Below, in pieces: positions 58,933-61,265 of a DNA stretch of 61,265 bases (positions are counted from its first letter, which is position 1; each line of letters opens with the position of its first letter). The notes under the pieces were generated by a model. The model had not been told where the DNA came from, ran no database searches, and was given only the letters and a program-made list of their open reading frames with translations. A program made the translations under genes and the position numbers. Source of the stretch: Clostridium sp. (GTDB taxonomy: Bacteria; Bacillota; Clostridia; Clostridiales; Clostridiaceae). The DNA lies in contig JARLHR010000055.1 in assembly GCA_031292145.1 (NCBI GenBank), positions 1 through 61,265 of the forward strand, written 5' to 3'.

Positions 58933-58933
58933 G

Positions 58934-58966
58934 AAGGAGTATTTTTAAAGGTACTTCTTATTTTTT
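58934..58966 (+). terminator. Intrinsic terminator
   Basis: AAGGAGTA (58934-58941) pairs with TACTTCTT (58952-58959, one G-U), followed by ATTTTTT. Confidence 0.75.
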
Positions 58967-59036
58967 ATTTTAAGGAATATTTGCAACTAATTTGAATGTT
59001 AAGGAGCATGCCATAAAATACAGTTTATTAATTTAG

Positions 59037-59063
59037 CATAGGATTTACTGATCAAATCCTATG
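59037..59063. terminator. Perfect 10-bp hairpin before the chemoreceptor gene
   Basis: CATAGGATTT (59037-59046) pairs with AAATCCTATG (59054-59063). It may end transcription from upstream or act in the leader. Confidence 0.5.
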
Positions 59064-59138
59064 GAGTTTTGATAAAGATGTTCGATAATTAAATATATTT
59101 ATTGTATATATATCAAATTGGAGATAGGGGAGGATTTT

Positions 59139-61112
59139 ATGATTAAAAATTTAAAACTAGGAACCAAAATAATTTCATTGCTTACAGTGCTTGTTATTAT
59201 ATCTGTATTAACAATAGGAATAATCTCAACTAATTCTCAAGTTACGATAGTTGGGGATAACTTAAAGTATACTACGGAAGAATTATCAACGGGGTTAAGT
59301 GAAAAAATAGATGCATTTTTAGTTGAACATATTTCGGTGCTTGAGTCTATAGCAGCAGCTAATGATTTAAGATTATATAATACAGAAGATCAAACAAGAC
59401 TACTTGGGGAAATAAATAAAAAGAATTCAGATTTTGCTCTTGTATTTGTAACTGATATTAAAGGAAAAGAAGTTGCAAGATCAGATGGTAAAAATCAATT
59501 TGATGATCTTTCTGACAGAGATTATGTAAATGAAGTGCTATCAAACAAGAAAACTATTGTTAGTGATGTCTTAATCTCAAAAACAACAGGAAAACCATCA
59601 GTAGTTATTGCTGTTCCTATATTCAATACTCAAAATCAATTACAAGGAATTCTAGGTGCAACTTTGAACTTAAATAAAATAGAAGAAATGCGAAGCAAAG
59701 TTTCAATGGGACAAACAGGATATGCTTTCATTACTGATAAACAGGGACAAATCCTAGCGCATCCAGATGAGAAAATGGTGGAAGAAAGAACGGATGTTTC
59801 AGATATGGAAATCGTTAAAAAGGCTCTAAATGGAGAATCGGGAGCAATGTCTTATGAATATAAAGGTGATAAAGTGTTTGGAAGTTACACTAACGTTCCA
59901 ACTACTGGATGGGCAGTAGCGGTTAGACAAACTCAAGACGATGCATTTTCTTCTATTAATAGTATTAAAATAAAAATGGTTATTATAGGAAGTCTTATTT
60001 TAGCTATTGCAATAATAATTGGAGTTATATTATCTAAGAATATAGTAAATCCATTATTGATTTTAAAGGAAGCTGCAAGTCAATTAGCACAAGGGAATTT
60101 GGCACATGATTTTAAAATAAATACAGGTGGAGAAATTGGAGAATTATCAAAGTCATTTAGTGATATGAGAGAAAATTTGAAGAACTTAGTTCAGCAAATT
60201 TCCTCAGCAGCTGACAATGTATCGGTATCATCAAAAGATGTATTAGATTCATCAAAGCAAGCAAAAGTTGTAGCAGGTCAAATTGCTGAAACAACAACCC
60301 AATTAGCATTGGGAGGTGATGAACAAGCAAGGAGTGTCCAAAATACATTAGGTTCAATTAACAAAATTGTCGAATCTATTGATGAAATTGCAATTAGCAG
60401 TAATCATTCCTTTGAATCATCAAATAAAGCTGGGGAATTGGTTAAGTCTGGAGTTAAGATTGTAGATACACAAAATATAAAGATGCAGGAAAGCACTAAT
60501 GCAGTTGAAGAAGTATCGCAAGTTATTTTTACTTTAAATGATAAGACAATTCAAATTGGACAAATTATACAAGTAATTGAGAGTATAGCAGAACAAACAA
60601 ATTTATTAGCATTAAATGCTGCTATTGAAGCAGCAAGAGCAGGTGAACAAGGAAAAGGATTTGCTGTTGTTGCAGATGAAGTTAGAAAGCTTGCAGAAGA
60701 ATCCCAATCATCAATTGGAACTATTCAAACAATTATTAAAGATATTCAAAATACAACTAACATAGCAGTTAACAGTGCTAAAAATGCTACTGATGCGATT
60801 AATCACCAAAGTGAATCAGTACAAAATACTTCCAAGATATTTAATGATATTTTGAAAAATGTAGATTTAATTGCAAAGGAGATTCAAGAGATTTCAAGTT
60901 CTACAGATGGAGTTAAAAATGCAGGTGAAAATATCCAACAAGACATGGAAAGAATTTTAGCTGTGTCAGAAGAAACGGCTGCAAGCACTGAAGAAGTAAC
61001 AGCATCTACAGAAGAGCAAGCAACTTATAGTGAAAATATTGTAAATGAGGTTGAGAAATTAAGTATATTAGCTGAAGAATTGAAAAAATTCATTGCAAGG
61101 TTTAAAATTTAA
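59139..61112 (+). CDS. Methyl-accepting chemotaxis protein with dCache sensor
   Basis: GGGGAGG precedes the ATG at 59139, giving 657 residues. There is a first transmembrane helix (about 12-32), an extracellular double Cache domain (about 35-275; [33 protein letters not shown]), a second helix (about 278-300), HAMP (about 300-355) and a long coiled-coil signalling domain. The signalling domain contains the CheA/CheW-contact hairpin ([20 protein letters not shown], about 490-510). dCache receptors commonly bind amino acids or carboxylates. It is followed directly by structured element C. Confidence 0.95.
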   Translation: MIKNLKLGTKIISLLTVLVIISVLTIGIISTNSQVTIVGDNLKYTTEELSTGLSEKIDAFLVEHISVLESIAAANDLRLYNTEDQTRLLGEINKKNSDFALVFVTDIKGKEVARSDGKNQFDDLSDRDYVNEVLSNKKTIVSDVLISKTTGKPSVVIAVPIFNTQNQLQGILGATLNLNKIEEMRSKVSMGQTGYAFITDKQGQILAHPDEKMVEERTDVSDMEIVKKALNGESGAMSYEYKGDKVFGSYTNVPTTGWAVAVRQTQDDAFSSINSIKIKMVIIGSLILAIAIIIGVILSKNIVNPLLILKEAASQLAQGNLAHDFKINTGGEIGELSKSFSDMRENLKNLVQQISSAADNVSVSSKDVLDSSKQAKVVAGQIAETTTQLALGGDEQARSVQNTLGSINKIVESIDEIAISSNHSFESSNKAGELVKSGVKIVDTQNIKMQESTNAVEEVSQVIFTLNDKTIQIGQIIQVIESIAEQTNLLALNAAIEAARAGEQGKGFAVVADEVRKLAEESQSSIGTIQTIIKDIQNTTNIAVNSAKNATDAINHQSESVQNTSKIFNDILKNVDLIAKEIQEISSSTDGVKNAGENIQQDMERILAVSEETAASTEEVTASTEEQATYSENIVNEVEKLSILAEELKKFIARFKI

Positions 61113-61130
61113 AATGTCAGGAGGGAAATT

Positions 61131-61265
61131 GAATACATATTTGTTCCATAGGACTGCGAAAATTTCGCTGGAAGTTTCTAAATGGGAGGTTGCACCCATT
61201 TCCGCATGCTCCTGAGGCAAACTCAGGACAAGCAAAAAATGGAACAACCTCCCATTAAGAAACTT
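61131..61265 (+). repeat. Large structured intergenic element, copy C (cut by the window end)
   Basis: It aligns with element A through the blocks GAAAT/ACATATT, AATTT, TTCTA, GTTG(C/T)(A/G)CCCA and ATGGAACAAC. Stems: 61172-61179 with 61258-61265, 61181-61192 with 61245-61256 (12 bp, perfect) and CCTGAG (61211-61216) with CTCAGG (61222-61227). Three base pairs in the shared stem differ from element A by compensatory changes. The right arm continues beyond the window. Confidence 0.7.

Overview
The window is low-G+C DNA with AGGAGG-type ribosome-binding sites. It carries a small acid-soluble spore protein gene, many PTS sugar systems, a sensory-type [FeFe]-hydrogenase protein and methyl-accepting chemotaxis machinery. 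Together these point to a saccharolytic, spore-forming Clostridium (cluster I, perhaps near C. beijerinckii or C. saccharoperbutylacetonicum; the species is inference). No rRNA, tRNA, CRISPR array, transposase or phage gene was seen.

Layout. (1) 0.2-2.9 kb: a divergent TetR regulator and alpha/beta hydrolase, then a flavodoxin-ferredoxin fusion. (2) 2.9-20 kb: a redox/carbonyl cluster with a DXS-like thiamine enzyme, three intact aldo/keto reductases, cupin and carboxymuconolactone-decarboxylase (CMD)-like proteins, flavodoxin, an NAD(P)H-quinone-reductase-like protein and a metallo-beta-lactamase-fold protein. Six promoters here share one architecture: TTGAC-type -35, a dyad, exactly 19 bp, then -10. 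This is the hallmark of MerR-activated promoters, and one intact MerR gene (6249-6668) lies in the cluster. The cluster also contains decayed duplicates (MerR, flavodoxin, AKR, cupin/CMD). (3) 14.0-18.7 kb, embedded in it: an RpiR regulator, a beta-glucoside PTS IIBCA and a 6-phospho-beta-glucosidase. (4) 20-27.7 kb: AraC, a DUF5107-TPR protein and a cytoplasmic GH2 enzyme with a discoidin domain. (5) 28-36.8 kb: a PRD/EII regulator with two near-perfect MtlR-type operators, a lactose/cellobiose-family PTS, a cytoplasmic GH78 alpha-L-rhamnosidase and a lipoprotein hydrolase. (6) 36.8-45 kb: an AraC regulator, a cell-wall-repeat protein, ROK kinase, a second IIBCA and a second GH1 enzyme; an approximately 80-bp upstream sequence is repeated in front of the AraC and ROK genes. 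(7) 45-61 kb: a membrane/cytidylate-kinase-like fusion, two orphan sugar-binding proteins, a hydrogenase-PAS sensor with a SpoIIE-type phosphatase, a diguanylate cyclase, spore-related and unknown small genes, a TIM-barrel protein and a chemoreceptor.

How it works together. Most of the window handles import (PTS) and cytoplasmic cleavage of plant glycosides, each locus with its own regulator. The 3-20 kb part looks like an inducible reductive detoxification or carbonyl-metabolism regulon controlled by MerR. The right end is signalling (c-di-GMP, chemotaxis, redox/H2 sensing).

Most interesting unexplained structure: the six-promoter MerR regulon and its DXS-like enzyme, which has lost expected substrate-phosphate arginines; a family of large structured intergenic elements (32668-32888, 35661-35753, and 61131 to the window end) with compensatory base changes; and several gene fossils that record tandem duplication followed by deletion.
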